64,000 nt of DNA from Comamonadaceae bacterium ALPHA2B (lineage in GTDB: Bacteria; Pseudomonadota; Gammaproteobacteria; Burkholderiales; Burkholderiaceae_C). Position 1 is the stretch's first letter. Each line of letters starts with the position of its first letter. Below the pieces are notes generated by a model. The model was given only the letters and a program-made list of their open reading frames with translations. It did not search any database and had not been told where the DNA came from. Shown one piece after another: positions 45,901-53,865 of the stretch. The stretch lies in assembly GCA_005503065.1 (NCBI GenBank), contig SCOE01000005.1:1-64000 (forward strand), read 5' to 3'. A program made the translations under genes and the position numbers.

Positions 45901-46834
45901 ATGAAATCAAGCAATAAGCAAACCACAGTCGCTGCAAAAGCCCCTGGAATACATGGACCCCGACGCGACGGCCAACGCCAACCTGTCGGCCCGCCTGCCC
46001 TACCTGTTCGCCAGCACACGCTTCGCGCACTACCTCAAGTGCATCGTGCGCGACAAGATCGGCAGCTTCAAGGAGCGCGACGACATGCAGCGCTGGCTCA
46101 ACGAGTGGATCATGCATTACGTCGATGCCGACCCGGCGAACTCATCGCAGGACACCAAGGCGCGCCGCCCACTCGCGGCGGCGGAAGTGGTGGTCGAGGA
46201 CGTCGAAGGCAGCCCCGGCTACTACAGCGCCAAGTTCTTCCTCCGTCCTCATTTCCAACTCGAAGGCCTCACGGTCTCTTTGCGGCTGGTGGCCGACGCG
46301 CTCAGCCCTGAATCCGTGATGCAGCAATTGACGGCCCTGCGCGAGGCCGCCGGCGGCGACCCCAAGGCCCCTGTGCACCAGCTCGCGCAGGCGGCCCGAG
46401 AGACGCATGCCATCAACACCTGGTGCCGCGACCACCTGAGCGACGAGGCACCGACGCTCCAGCCGCTGCTGCGCGTGCTCGACCCGTTCCTGCCGCCGGA
46501 GCCGCCGGCCGCCGCACCCGAGGCGGCGGACCCGGCCGGTGCCGCTCCCCTCGCCATCGTGCCGACCGGTACAACGCTCTTGCCAACCACCGCCATGCCC
46601 TTGCCAGCCAGCGGCCCGGCCGCCTCCCGCGACGACGTGCTGCGCACCATCCGCGCCGCCCGCCAGTGGTTCGAAACCCACGAGCCCAGCAGCCCTGTCG
46701 CCGTGCTGCTCAGGCAGGCCGAGCGCATGGTCGGCAAGCGCTTCTCGCAGGTGGCCGACGCCATCCCGCTTGACCTGCTGCACAAGTGGGAGTCGGCAGA
46801 CGATGACGGGAGCCGTGAAAGGGGTTACCTGTGA
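45901..46834 (+). pseudogene. tssC: tssC remnant joined to the 3' part of tssA
   Basis: The ATG at 45901, with a GGGAGAGG SD sequence 48 bp after tssB, begins MKSSNKQTTVAAKA, like a TssC N-terminus. About 15 codons later the sequence jumps to the last ~115 residues of TssC in another frame: LEYMDPDATANANLSARLPYLF, then YLKCIVRDKIGSFKERDDM and FFLRPHFQLEGLTVSLRLV. Some 350 residues are missing and the frame is shifted. At about 46291 the same open frame continues into a TssA C-terminal region (SRDDVLRTIRAARQWFE, HEPSSPVAVLLRQAERMVGKRF). So two deletions fused tssC to tssA. The 294-codon open frame from 45953 could still be translated but cannot build a sheath. Confidence 0.85.
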
Positions 46835-47607
46835 ACCCGCAGCTCCCGGTCTGGCTCGGGGCTTTCGGCCTCGGGTTGCTGGGTGCAGCGCTCGGCGCGT
46901 GGTGGCTATCGGGGCGGCTGCGCGTCCAATGGGCCTCGGAGATGCAGCACCTGTTGCAGGCGGAACTCGAAGCCCATGCGCGCATGCAGTTCCAGGCGTT
47001 GCATGCCGCCTCGGGTGCGGCAGACGCTTCGGCGCTCGACACCGCGCTGCTGGCCGGCCAACTGCGATCGCAGCTCACAGGGGCGTTCGATGCCCAACGC
47101 GAGGCATTGCAGCAGGCCCGACAGCAAGCCGACGACAGCTTGCACCAGGCACTGCAGCGCATGCCGCAAGCGGTGCGGCAGGCGATCCAGGTCGAGCTGG
47201 ACTTCCAGGCCCACCAACAGGCGGAACGCGACGCGGCGTGCGCGGCGGAGCAGCAACGCTGGCACGCCGAGCAGGACGAGCGCCGCGCGGCCGACCTGCG
47301 CGTCCTGCTGCAGGCCCTGACCGCACCGCCACCGGCCAGGGCGACGCGGATAGCCGCTCCTGCGCTCGAGCCGCCACGTCCCCTCGTGCCCGGCGCGCCG
47401 GCACGCCACCCGGCAGCCGGGTCGGCGCGCCCGCCGGAGCTCGAAATGACCCCCTTGCCCCGCCCCGAACCGAGCCTTGGGCTGGAGGTGGCCACGCCCG
47501 AACTCAGCGACGAAGAACTCGATGCCATGCCGCCCGACCTGCCCGAGCCGGGCAAGGCCCGCAAACGCATCCCGCCGCCCAAGAGGCCTCCGTTTCGCAG
47601 GCTTTGA
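46831..47607 (+). CDS. Hypothetical membrane-anchored coiled-coil protein next to the T6SS remnant
   Basis: A 258-residue protein of unknown function. One N-terminal transmembrane helix (about residues 6-27, LGAFGLGLLGAALGAWWL) is followed by a Gln/Ala/Glu-rich region of about 130 residues with coiled-coil character and a Pro-rich charged C-terminus. The GTG start overlaps the stop of the tssC-tssA remnant (GTGA), suggesting that it was originally coupled to tssA. About 210 bp follow with no recognised gene apart from a 38-codon frame ending in CPACGCEFGR that may be chance. Confidence 0.65.
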   Translation: MNPQLPVWLGAFGLGLLGAALGAWWLSGRLRVQWASEMQHLLQAELEAHARMQFQALHAASGAADASALDTALLAGQLRSQLTGAFDAQREALQQARQQADDSLHQALQRMPQAVRQAIQVELDFQAHQQAERDAACAAEQQRWHAEQDERRAADLRVLLQALTAPPPARATRIAAPALEPPRPLVPGAPARHPAAGSARPPELEMTPLPRPEPSLGLEVATPELSDEELDAMPPDLPEPGKARKRIPPPKRPPFRRL

Positions 47608-47820
47608 GTGGTCAAGCGGATACGAAGGGGAGCACGAGGCGCCCCGAGTCCATGCGAGATCACCGCCTGCGACCGGTGCCGCCCACCTGCCCGTGGCCCG
47701 CGCCGAAATTCGCCACGCCCTCTGGTGTCAGCCAATGCCCTGCGTGCGGATGCGAATTCGGCCGGTAGGTCATCGCGTGCTCCGCGGCCATTCTTGGCAG
47801 CCTGATTCAAGGAGCTTGCT

Positions 47821-47967
47821 GTGAACCTGCCGTCATCTGCCTCTGAAGACATCGTCATCCCGCGTTCGGTCGTGGACGTCACACGCGCCGAAGAAGTCGC
47901 CTACTGGATGGCGACGCTGGGAACTGTACCCATTGGCGCACAAGCTGCTGTCCAAGGTCACGGCTGA
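47821..47967 (+). CDS. Short DUF3606-like reading frame, probably truncated
   Basis: A 48-codon frame from a GTG with an AAGGAG SD sequence 7 nt upstream. Residues 13-34 (IPRSVVDVTRAEEVAYWMATLG) resemble the core of the small DUF3606 family (a short N-terminal strand, then ExxYW and LGV). After MATLG the homology stops and the frame runs antisensically meaningless through the beginning of the integrase remnant, so a deletion junction near 47911-47920 is likely. Confidence 0.4.
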   Translation: MNLPSSASEDIVIPRSVVDVTRAEEVAYWMATLGTVPIGAQAAVQGHG

Positions 47968-48781
47968 AGACATCCGGGGAATCTATGAAACCCAGATCAA
48001 GCGCTCGGAACGGCAGGCGATCTATGCCATGCAGGTGATTCGTGCCGTGCTGCGCTGGCACGGCGTCGTGGTGCCCAACAACCCCTTGGGGCAGGAAACC
48101 GCCGGCCGCGACCGTATCGTGCTGGCGCCGCCCAAGGGCAACCCTGCGCCGATCCCGCCGGAGCGGCTGGGTGCCTGGTGGCGGGCTGCTTGCGCATCCG
48201 ACCGCGTAGCGGCCGATTACTATCGGTTCCAGTTGCTCACCGGCTGCCGCGGCGTGGAGATACTGGGCAGCAAGCGATACGGGTACGAGCCTATCAAGGT
48301 GGTAGACGTGAATTTGGAGGGGGGCCGCATCGTGCTGCGGGACACGAAGAACCGTAGCGATCACAAACTGCTGCTGTCCCGGCAGGCTCTGGCAATCGCG
48401 AGGGCGTATTGCACGGGCAGGAAGCCCGAGGATCGCTTGTTTGCGATCACCGACGCGCGCAAGACGCTGGCGCGGATCAACGCTGAGGCCGGTACCACCG
48501 TTCAGGGTCACGGGCTGCGGGCAACGTTCGCCAGCATTGCGGAGGAACTGGTGTCCGGCGGTGTGCTCAAGCGGATGCTCAACCACGTGGCGGGCAATGA
48601 TGTCACTCTCGGGCACTACATCGGCAAGAGCGAGGCCCAGTTGAGGGCTGGGTGGCAGACCGTGGCGGATTTCGTGGAGGCCGCCGCAGCAGTGCGGGAT
48701 GGACCTTCAGCTCTGCCGGCCTCAGATGAAGCGGTGCTTGAAAGCGCGATGGAAAGAGAGGCTGCACTTTGTGCCGCTTGA
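47933..48781 (+). CDS. Tyrosine recombinase/integrase, N-terminally truncated
   Basis: The open part is about 282 residues, starting from a TTG; family members are near 400. Homology begins upstream at WELYPLAHKLLSKVTAEDI without any start codon of its own. The catalytic domain is complete: Arg in TGCRGVEI, a central lysine region, HGLRATF (H-x-x-R), a late His/Trp-type residue and the tyrosine in GHYIGKSE. The arm-binding and part of the core-binding domain are lost, so activity is doubtful. It probably marks the end of an older integrated island; no flanking attachment repeat or tRNA was found. Confidence 0.75.
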   Translation: MAHKLLSKVTAEDIRGIYETQIKRSERQAIYAMQVIRAVLRWHGVVVPNNPLGQETAGRDRIVLAPPKGNPAPIPPERLGAWWRAACASDRVAADYYRFQLLTGCRGVEILGSKRYGYEPIKVVDVNLEGGRIVLRDTKNRSDHKLLLSRQALAIARAYCTGRKPEDRLFAITDARKTLARINAEAGTTVQGHGLRATFASIAEELVSGGVLKRMLNHVAGNDVTLGHYIGKSEAQLRAGWQTVADFVEAAAAVRDGPSALPASDEAVLESAMEREAALCAA

Positions 48782-48947
48782 AACCGGTGATGGAATTTCC
48801 ACCGCATCAAAGCTGCTGGGAATTTCGTGCCCCCGGAGTTCGAGGCCGAGTTTTGGAGTAAAATTGACAACATCCCGCCCCTCGAAGTAAGCCTCCAACC
48901 ATCTTGGATGTGCCGAAACTTGGGGCGTTTTCATTTCCGGAGGAATC

Positions 48948-49667
48948 GTGCCCACGGCTGTGCTCATTGACGGCGGCTACTTCGTGAAGCGCTATCGCGC
49001 CATTTGCCGGGAGAGCACACACGATGCGGCGCGTGCGGCCGATCTGGCTTGGCGGTGGGCCATGCTGCACATGCGCGAGGGAGGCATGCGTGGAGAACAG
49101 CGGAAGCATGAGCTGTATCGCATCTTCTTCTACGACTGCCCCCCGCTGCTCAAGAAGCTGCACAACCCCCTGACCGGCAAGGTCGTGGATTTCTCGAAAA
49201 CCGATGAAGCGCGCTTTCGCATCGAACTGCATGAGCGCCTGCGTTGCAAGCGCAAGGTTGCCCTGCGCATGGGCCATCTTTCCGGGGATACGCCATGGAC
49301 GCTCGTGCCGTCGGCCATCCAGGACCTGCTCAAGAAGAAGCGCAGCTTCGAGGACCTGAGCGAAGCTGATCTGCTGCCCAATGTCCGCCAGAAGGGGGTG
49401 GACATGCGCATCGGCATCGACATTGCCTCGCTGGCCTTCAAGCGGCAGGTTGACCAGATCGTTCTCGTCGCCGGCGATGCCGACTTCGTTCCCGCCGCGA
49501 AACTCGCTAGGCGGGAGGGGATCGACTTCATCCTTGATCCGATGTGGCGCTCTGTCGACCCGGGGCTCAATGAGCACATCGACGGACTTCGGTCCACCTG
49601 CACTCGACCTCCTCCGAAGGCCGCAAGCGAAAGGCCCAACGATGGCATCGGTGCACAGCCGGCATGA
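48948..49667 (+). CDS. NYN-domain (LabA/DUF88-like) putative ribonuclease
   Basis: A 239-residue NYN-domain protein of the PIN-like nuclease fold. Acidic site residues are visible: D in AVLIDGGYFVKR (residue 8), D in KGVDMRIGIDIASLAF and DAD in LVAGDADFVPAAKLAR. It is expected to be a metal-dependent RNase. The GTG start has GGAGGAATC directly upstream. A TTGACA sits at 48864-48869 with a weak -10 17 bp on. It opens a three-gene rightward group of nuclease-like and unknown genes after the integrase. Role unknown; such genes often lie in defence islands. Confidence 0.82.
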   Translation: MPTAVLIDGGYFVKRYRAICRESTHDAARAADLAWRWAMLHMREGGMRGEQRKHELYRIFFYDCPPLLKKLHNPLTGKVVDFSKTDEARFRIELHERLRCKRKVALRMGHLSGDTPWTLVPSAIQDLLKKKRSFEDLSEADLLPNVRQKGVDMRIGIDIASLAFKRQVDQIVLVAGDADFVPAAKLARREGIDFILDPMWRSVDPGLNEHIDGLRSTCTRPPPKAASERPNDGIGAQPA

Positions 49668-49823
49668 CGCTGGGTGCCCGGGCGGCCGCTTACCATCGCG
49701 CCGGCCTCCTGCCAGCCTCGACTGGCGCGCATGATGTTCGAGCGTCCGAGCTGCTGATCTCCTCTCGCCCGAGAAGCGCTGGTGTTCAGCAGCGACCCAG
49801 CACCTTTCAACCATCCCATCGAC

Positions 49824-50492
49824 ATGGCAGAAAAAAAAAGCATCGAGGTTTTCCAGAACCTGCATCTGAAAAGCCGTTCGTCCGCGAGCTCGATCCGGAC
49901 CGGCATCCTGGCTCGGCTTCAGGCGCCATGGCGCCATGATTCCGAGCGCGAGGCCGAAATGCGCGGGGCTGCCACGGACGACGAGGACGTGATCGTCCTC
50001 GTGCGGGCGGAATTCGACGATATCGACGAGTCCGCCTTGGTGCTCTGGCAGGAAGAAGCCGACAGCTATAGCGTCTCGAACATCGTGCCGCGCCATGTCA
50101 GCGAGCTTGGCATCACCAAGTACAACGCAATCCTGCAGGACTTCGCGGACCGCATCGCGACACCTGCCGCTCAGGCCGGGGACTTCGAGGTCGAGATGAC
50201 CTCGGCCAGCCGGACGCTGGACGACTGGCTGGCCGCGGGGCCAGCGGACGCGTTGCGGCGGTTTTCGCGCCTGGCCAACAAATCCACCGGAGCGGCCCAC
50301 CCAATGGACCGCGAGCGCTGGTACGCGTTCCTGATCGCCACGCATCGCAGCACCCAGCGGCTGAATGCCGATCAACTGGCCCGATGGCTTGTCGAGGTCG
50401 AGAACTGGCCTGCCGAGAGAGCACAAGAACTGGCGATCGACTATGAGTCCGCGCTCGGACTGCTGGAGCAATACGACCAGTCGCCTCCATGA
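49824..50492 (+). CDS. Hypothetical protein coupled to a PIN-like nuclease
   Basis: A 222-residue soluble protein I do not recognise. It is acidic in the first half (TDDEDVIVLVRAEFDDIDES) and helical towards the end. It may start at a GTG at 49782 instead, adding 14 residues. Directly after the ATG comes a run of nine A residues (49831-49839), which could permit slippage. Its stop overlaps the start of the PIN-like gene (ATGA), the arrangement of two proteins needed in fixed ratio, such as an antitoxin or regulatory partner. That role is inference only. Confidence 0.7.
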   Translation: MAEKKSIEVFQNLHLKSRSSASSIRTGILARLQAPWRHDSEREAEMRGAATDDEDVIVLVRAEFDDIDESALVLWQEEADSYSVSNIVPRHVSELGITKYNAILQDFADRIATPAAQAGDFEVEMTSASRTLDDWLAAGPADALRRFSRLANKSTGAAHPMDRERWYAFLIATHRSTQRLNADQLARWLVEVENWPAERAQELAIDYESALGLLEQYDQSPP

Positions 50493-51193
50493 GCCTGAGT
50501 CCTCAGGAAATCGCCAGCCTGGCGGCGCTGGGCGCCCCGGTGTTGTGCGTCGACACATGCACGGTACTTGATGTGATCCGCGACATCACGCGAGAGACGG
50601 TGATGCCCAGCGATGTGGCTGCCGGGCTCGCCTTGCTCGCTGCAGCAGAGACGGGCTCGGACCTTGTCGTTCTCATGGCCGAGCAGGTCGACCTGGAACT
50701 CACAACCCACATCGAGGGTGTCGAGCAGGAGGCCTCAAACGGCCTGACCAGATTCCAGTCGCAGGCTCAACGCATCCACGATGTCGCCGTGGCCTACGGC
50801 GCCCGGGGCCTCCTGCAGGTCCAGCACATCGCGGGGCATGTGGGGCGGGCCAGAAAGGTGCTCGACCGCTGGAAGAGGGTCGCGCGACCGATTCCTCACA
50901 ACGATAGCGTTGCCAGCCGCGCCTTCCGGCGCGTCAACGCACCACGCACACCGGCTCGCAAGGGCAAAGAATCAATGAAGGATTGCGTGATCGTCGAGGC
51001 CTACATCGAGACGGCAGGCCAGTTGCGTGCCGCCGGCCTTGCGTCCCCGATCGTGTTCGCGTCATCGAACACCAAGGAGTATCACGCACCGAACACCACG
51101 CGCCTTCAGAACGATATTGCCACGGACCTCAGCGTCGTCGGAGTGGAGTACGCCCCGAACTTCGGCGCGGCGAAACATCTTCTGGATCTGTAG
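50489..51193 (+). CDS. PIN-like domain protein
   Basis: A 234-residue protein with PIN-nuclease features: VLCVDTCTVLDVIRD near the N-terminus (first catalytic Asp), an acidic helix EQVDLELTTHIE, then KDCVIVEAYIE and SPIVFASSNTKEY, matching the third acidic position and the last strand. It resembles DUF4935-type PIN proteins. The start is coupled to the upstream unknown gene. Likely an RNase effector; a stand-alone VapC is less likely because it is about 100 residues longer than typical VapC. Confidence 0.7.
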   Translation: MSLSPQEIASLAALGAPVLCVDTCTVLDVIRDITRETVMPSDVAAGLALLAAAETGSDLVVLMAEQVDLELTTHIEGVEQEASNGLTRFQSQAQRIHDVAVAYGARGLLQVQHIAGHVGRARKVLDRWKRVARPIPHNDSVASRAFRRVNAPRTPARKGKESMKDCVIVEAYIETAGQLRAAGLASPIVFASSNTKEYHAPNTTRLQNDIATDLSVVGVEYAPNFGAAKHLLDL

Positions 51194-51341
51194 CTACCCC
51201 GGCTCGCGCAGCGGAGCGCACCCTGGCACGGATGAAGGCAATGACGATGATTGCCAGCAGCAGGGAGGCAAACGGATGTGCCTCGATGGCTGCCAGGTAG
51301 GCCGAGAACTCCGCGGCGTTGAACGCGATGGCATGCTTCAT
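51129..51341 (-). CDS. Small single-pass membrane protein
   Basis: A 70-residue predicted protein with one strong transmembrane helix (ASLLLAIIVIAFI, residues about 25-37) followed by basic residues, so N-out/C-in. GGAG lies 7 nt before the ATG. Its 3' end overlaps the convergent PIN-like gene by 65 bp, where the translation is Arg-rich and looks non-conserved, so the natural gene may be shorter. Function unknown. Confidence 0.45.
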   Translation of the reverse strand: MKHAIAFNAAEFSAYLAAIEAHPFASLLLAIIVIAFIRARVRSAARAGVATDPEDVSPRRSSGRTPLRRR

Positions 51342-51443
51342 GAATGGCTCCGACTTACTGAAGCCAACAGTTTTTCTAGGGCGACTCCCTACCGGGGGCT
51401 GCAGGCGGGCTTGTCGCTGCGAGAGCCGCTCCTGCCGTTACGG

Positions 51444-52427
51444 CTACCCCTCTTGCCGCTCGCTCTTGCGTGCATTGCGCAGCGCGTCGTAGATCAGGCG
51501 CTCTGGGTCGGCGGAGGCATCCTGCAGCCTTGCTGGAATCTGCAGGACCAACTGCCGTGCGATGTCCATGTCCGATCCTCGCAATGCGACAGCCTCGGAA
51601 AGCGCCCACAGCTTCAGCGCACGGCTGGCCTGATGGCGCTGCGTGCCTCCCTTCTTTCCCGCGTGTTTGGCTTCTTCGCGCCAGAGTTCCTCCCGGCCTT
51701 CCCATCCTGAAATCCATCCGGCCTGCCATGTGGCATTGGCCGCGAAGGACATCAGGCCGAGCGACTGCTGCCAATCGCCTGTAGCCAGCGCCGCGTCCAG
51801 TGCGAGCAGCGCAGCACCGGACATGATCTCCTGAGGCTTGGCCGCCTGGATGGCGGCATCGGGAGACGGCAACTCAAGTTCCTTGGCGCCTGCCTCGGGC
51901 CGATTAATGGTCATGGCCCAGTCGTAGAGGTTGTCGGCGGAAGACTCCAAGACACCGAGAAAGGTGAAAGCCTGGAAATTCGCCTTCAATACGGCTTCTG
52001 CGTCATGCCAATCGATGGCTAGCACGCTGTCGGTGAAGTGGCGTGCCGCTTCGGGTCGGTAGGTTCGATAGATGTTCAAGCGTGATCCGATCCAGAGCAC
52101 GCTGCGGAGTTGGGCACGGACGTTTTCGATGCTGGCCAACCCCGCGCGCTGCAGTCCTTGCTCGGGTACCTGACTCCCACCTAATGCCCGCCATGCATGA
52201 CCTGCCAGCGACGTTGTCTCCTCGAGCAACGCCTTGTGCGGCCGAAGCCGAAATTCGTGCCCTCGATCCTCGGGGTAGTCAAAGCGCTCGACCTGGAAAC
52301 TGCGCAGGTCGGTGTATGCCTTGATGGGAAAGCCCACCAACGCAGCGTGACTCCATGCCCTGAAGTCGGGTGATTCGGCATTCTTCTCAGAGGCTTCTTC
52401 GAGCAAGGTCTGGATGCGTTCGGTCAT
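51444..52427 (-). CDS. Hypothetical protein
   Basis: A 327-residue, mainly helical, soluble protein I do not recognise. No signal peptide, membrane helix or catalytic motif is evident. The C-terminus is basic. Start chosen at MTERIQTLLEEASEKN; an upstream in-frame start adds 13 residues. It lies between the PIN-like cluster and the element backbone, transcribed away from radC. Confidence 0.65.
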   Translation of the reverse strand: MTERIQTLLEEASEKNAESPDFRAWSHAALVGFPIKAYTDLRSFQVERFDYPEDRGHEFRLRPHKALLEETTSLAGHAWRALGGSQVPEQGLQRAGLASIENVRAQLRSVLWIGSRLNIYRTYRPEAARHFTDSVLAIDWHDAEAVLKANFQAFTFLGVLESSADNLYDWAMTINRPEAGAKELELPSPDAAIQAAKPQEIMSGAALLALDAALATGDWQQSLGLMSFAANATWQAGWISGWEGREELWREEAKHAGKKGGTQRHQASRALKLWALSEAVALRGSDMDIARQLVLQIPARLQDASADPERLIYDALRNARKSERQEG

Positions 52428-52670
52428 GTGTATCTGCGAGCCTAACCTGAGCGGGTATTGAAGCACCTTCTTGTTCGTCGATAGGGCGTGCCGTCAGGCT
52501 CTTCGGGCTGTGCCCCAAGCTGGCCGCCGGCCATCTTGGCCTGTCGGCTCCGATCCTTCACGCCTTCGGCCGCCGCTTCGCCATCGGCCTTCGCGCTGCG
52601 CTTGCCATCCAATGCGTTGGCGCACGGGGGCAGGCTTGCTGGTTCCCTCCATCCTGTCACGCCGGTCTCG
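52428..52670. other. Gene-free stretch upstream of the radC leader
   Basis: No credible gene. The GC-rich sequence resembles parts of the region before the first DUF2958 gene (about 62280-62396), so the duplicated leader may extend further upstream in diverged form. Confidence 0.4.
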
Positions 52671-52793
52671 CGGTCAAGGTCTGCGCGTGCGCTGCACGCT
52701 GGCGGCCTGCGGCCGTCTGTGAACCTGTGACCGCTGCGCTGCGGCGTGCCGTCTCCGGTCTCGGGCAATCTCGCCCGATCACTGGAGTCCGTC
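52671..52793 (+). repeat. Conserved leader, copy A (upstream of radC)
   Basis: One of three related leaders in this window, each ending at a start codon. Shared blocks: GTCAAGGTC, CGCTGGCGGCCTG, GAACCTGTGAC, GTGCCG, and a hairpin TCGGGC-AATCTC-GCCCGA at 52761-52778 just before the start region. Confidence 0.7.
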
Positions 52794-53324
52794 ATGGCGC
52801 ACGATCTTCTTTCCTCTCTCGATTCCTTCGTTGCCGTTCCCTCGTCTTCGCTGCTGGTCCGTGACCGTGCTGGCGAGTACCGGCCGGCAGTAGCCAACGA
52901 GGTGTTGCTGGCCGCGCAGAGGGTGCTGGCGGGCCGGATGCGCGGCAGCGAGGTGCTGGCTTCGCCGGCGGCGGTCCGGGACTTCCTGCGCGCGCGGCTG
53001 GGTGCGTTGCCGCACGAGGTCTTCGCGGTCGTCCACCTGGATGTGCAGTTCCGGGTTCTGGACTACGTGGAGATGTTCCGTGGCACGGTGAGCCAGACGT
53101 CGGTGTATCCGCGCGAGATCGTGAAGGAGACGCTGACGCGCAACTCGGCGGCGCTGCTTCTGGTCCACAACCACCCCTCGGGCTCGGCCGAACCTTCGCG
53201 GGCCGACCAGATGCTGACGCAGACGCTCAAGAACGCGCTGGCGCTTGTGGACGTGCGGATCATCGACCACCTGATCGTGGCGGGACCGACGGTGCTGTCG
53301 TTCGCGGAGCGGGGACTTCTCTGA
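52794..53324 (+). CDS. radC: RadC/JAB-domain protein of a mobile element
   Basis: A 176-residue RadC-like protein with the metal-binding JAMM motif HNHPSGSAEPSRAD and the upstream Glu in EVFAVVHLD. Element-borne RadC proteins like this are standard cargo of integrative and conjugative elements; the role is unknown and not clearly repair. It lacks the N-terminal helix-hairpin-helix region of chromosomal RadC. The ATG at 52794 is 16 codons into a longer open frame and follows the conserved leader. Confidence 0.9.
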   Translation: MAHDLLSSLDSFVAVPSSSLLVRDRAGEYRPAVANEVLLAAQRVLAGRMRGSEVLASPAAVRDFLRARLGALPHEVFAVVHLDVQFRVLDYVEMFRGTVSQTSVYPREIVKETLTRNSAALLLVHNHPSGSAEPSRADQMLTQTLKNALALVDVRIIDHLIVAGPTVLSFAERGLL

Positions 53325-53381
53325 GGGCGGGGGCCTCAGCCCCTTCTTTTCAGCGTACAAAAGTTACGGATCAGAGGGCCA

Positions 53382-53798
53382 TCACAAGCCATCCGTATTG
53401 CGGAATATCCGGCGGAGGCGCCGACTCAAGCGAGGCAGATCCCTTGTTTCGCATTCCCACACTTCGATCACTTTCCAGCCGGCGTGACGCAGTTCGGCCT
53501 TGTTTCGGCGATCTCGCGCTCGGTTCCGAGCAAACTTGGCGAGCCAGTATTCGGGTCGGGTCTGCGGAATCGTCCCGCGAGGACACTCGTGGTGATGCCA
53601 AAAGCATCCGTGCACAAACAGCACGACACCGTGTCGACGAAAGACCAAGTCTGGCGAACCTGGCAAGTTTCGATCGCACAATCGAAAGCGCAGGCCCAAG
53701 CTGTGGGCAAGCGACCGCACGACCATTTCAGGTTTCGTGTCTCGCCGGCCAACGCGAGACATCATTCGGCTGCGGGCCTGGGGACTTACTGTATCCAT
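53382..53798 (-). CDS. vsr: Very short patch repair endonuclease (Vsr)
   Basis: A 138-residue Vsr nuclease, which nicks 5' of T in T:G mismatches that arise when 5-methylcytosine deaminates. D50 in GSPDLVF, and H63 and H68 in HGCFWHHHEC align with the catalytic Asp and His of E. coli Vsr. It lies 67 bp downstream of the m5C methyltransferase in the same direction, its normal partner. Confidence 0.94.
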   Translation of the reverse strand: MDTVSPQARSRMMSRVGRRDTKPEMVVRSLAHSLGLRFRLCDRNLPGSPDLVFRRHGVVLFVHGCFWHHHECPRGTIPQTRPEYWLAKFARNRARDRRNKAELRHAGWKVIEVWECETRDLPRLSRRLRRIFRNTDGL

Positions 53799-53865
53799 CG
53801 CATTTCCCGATTCGGCGCGATCAGCAAGCCTACTACGTTGATCCGGAAAGCGTATGCGTGACAGT

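Noticed and set aside
47652-47768. 38-codon frame ending CPACGCEFGR as a zinc-ribbon protein
   Set aside because: One CxxC is not enough, there is no SD sequence and no homology was recognised.
47600-49000. Attachment site or tRNA next to the integrase
   Set aside because: No tRNA-like sequence and no direct repeat could be found by reading; a computed search would be needed.
50064-50071. GCTATAGC palindrome as a sixth 17-bp element
   Set aside because: It is an 8-bp palindrome without the 7-bp centre and lies in accessory DNA.
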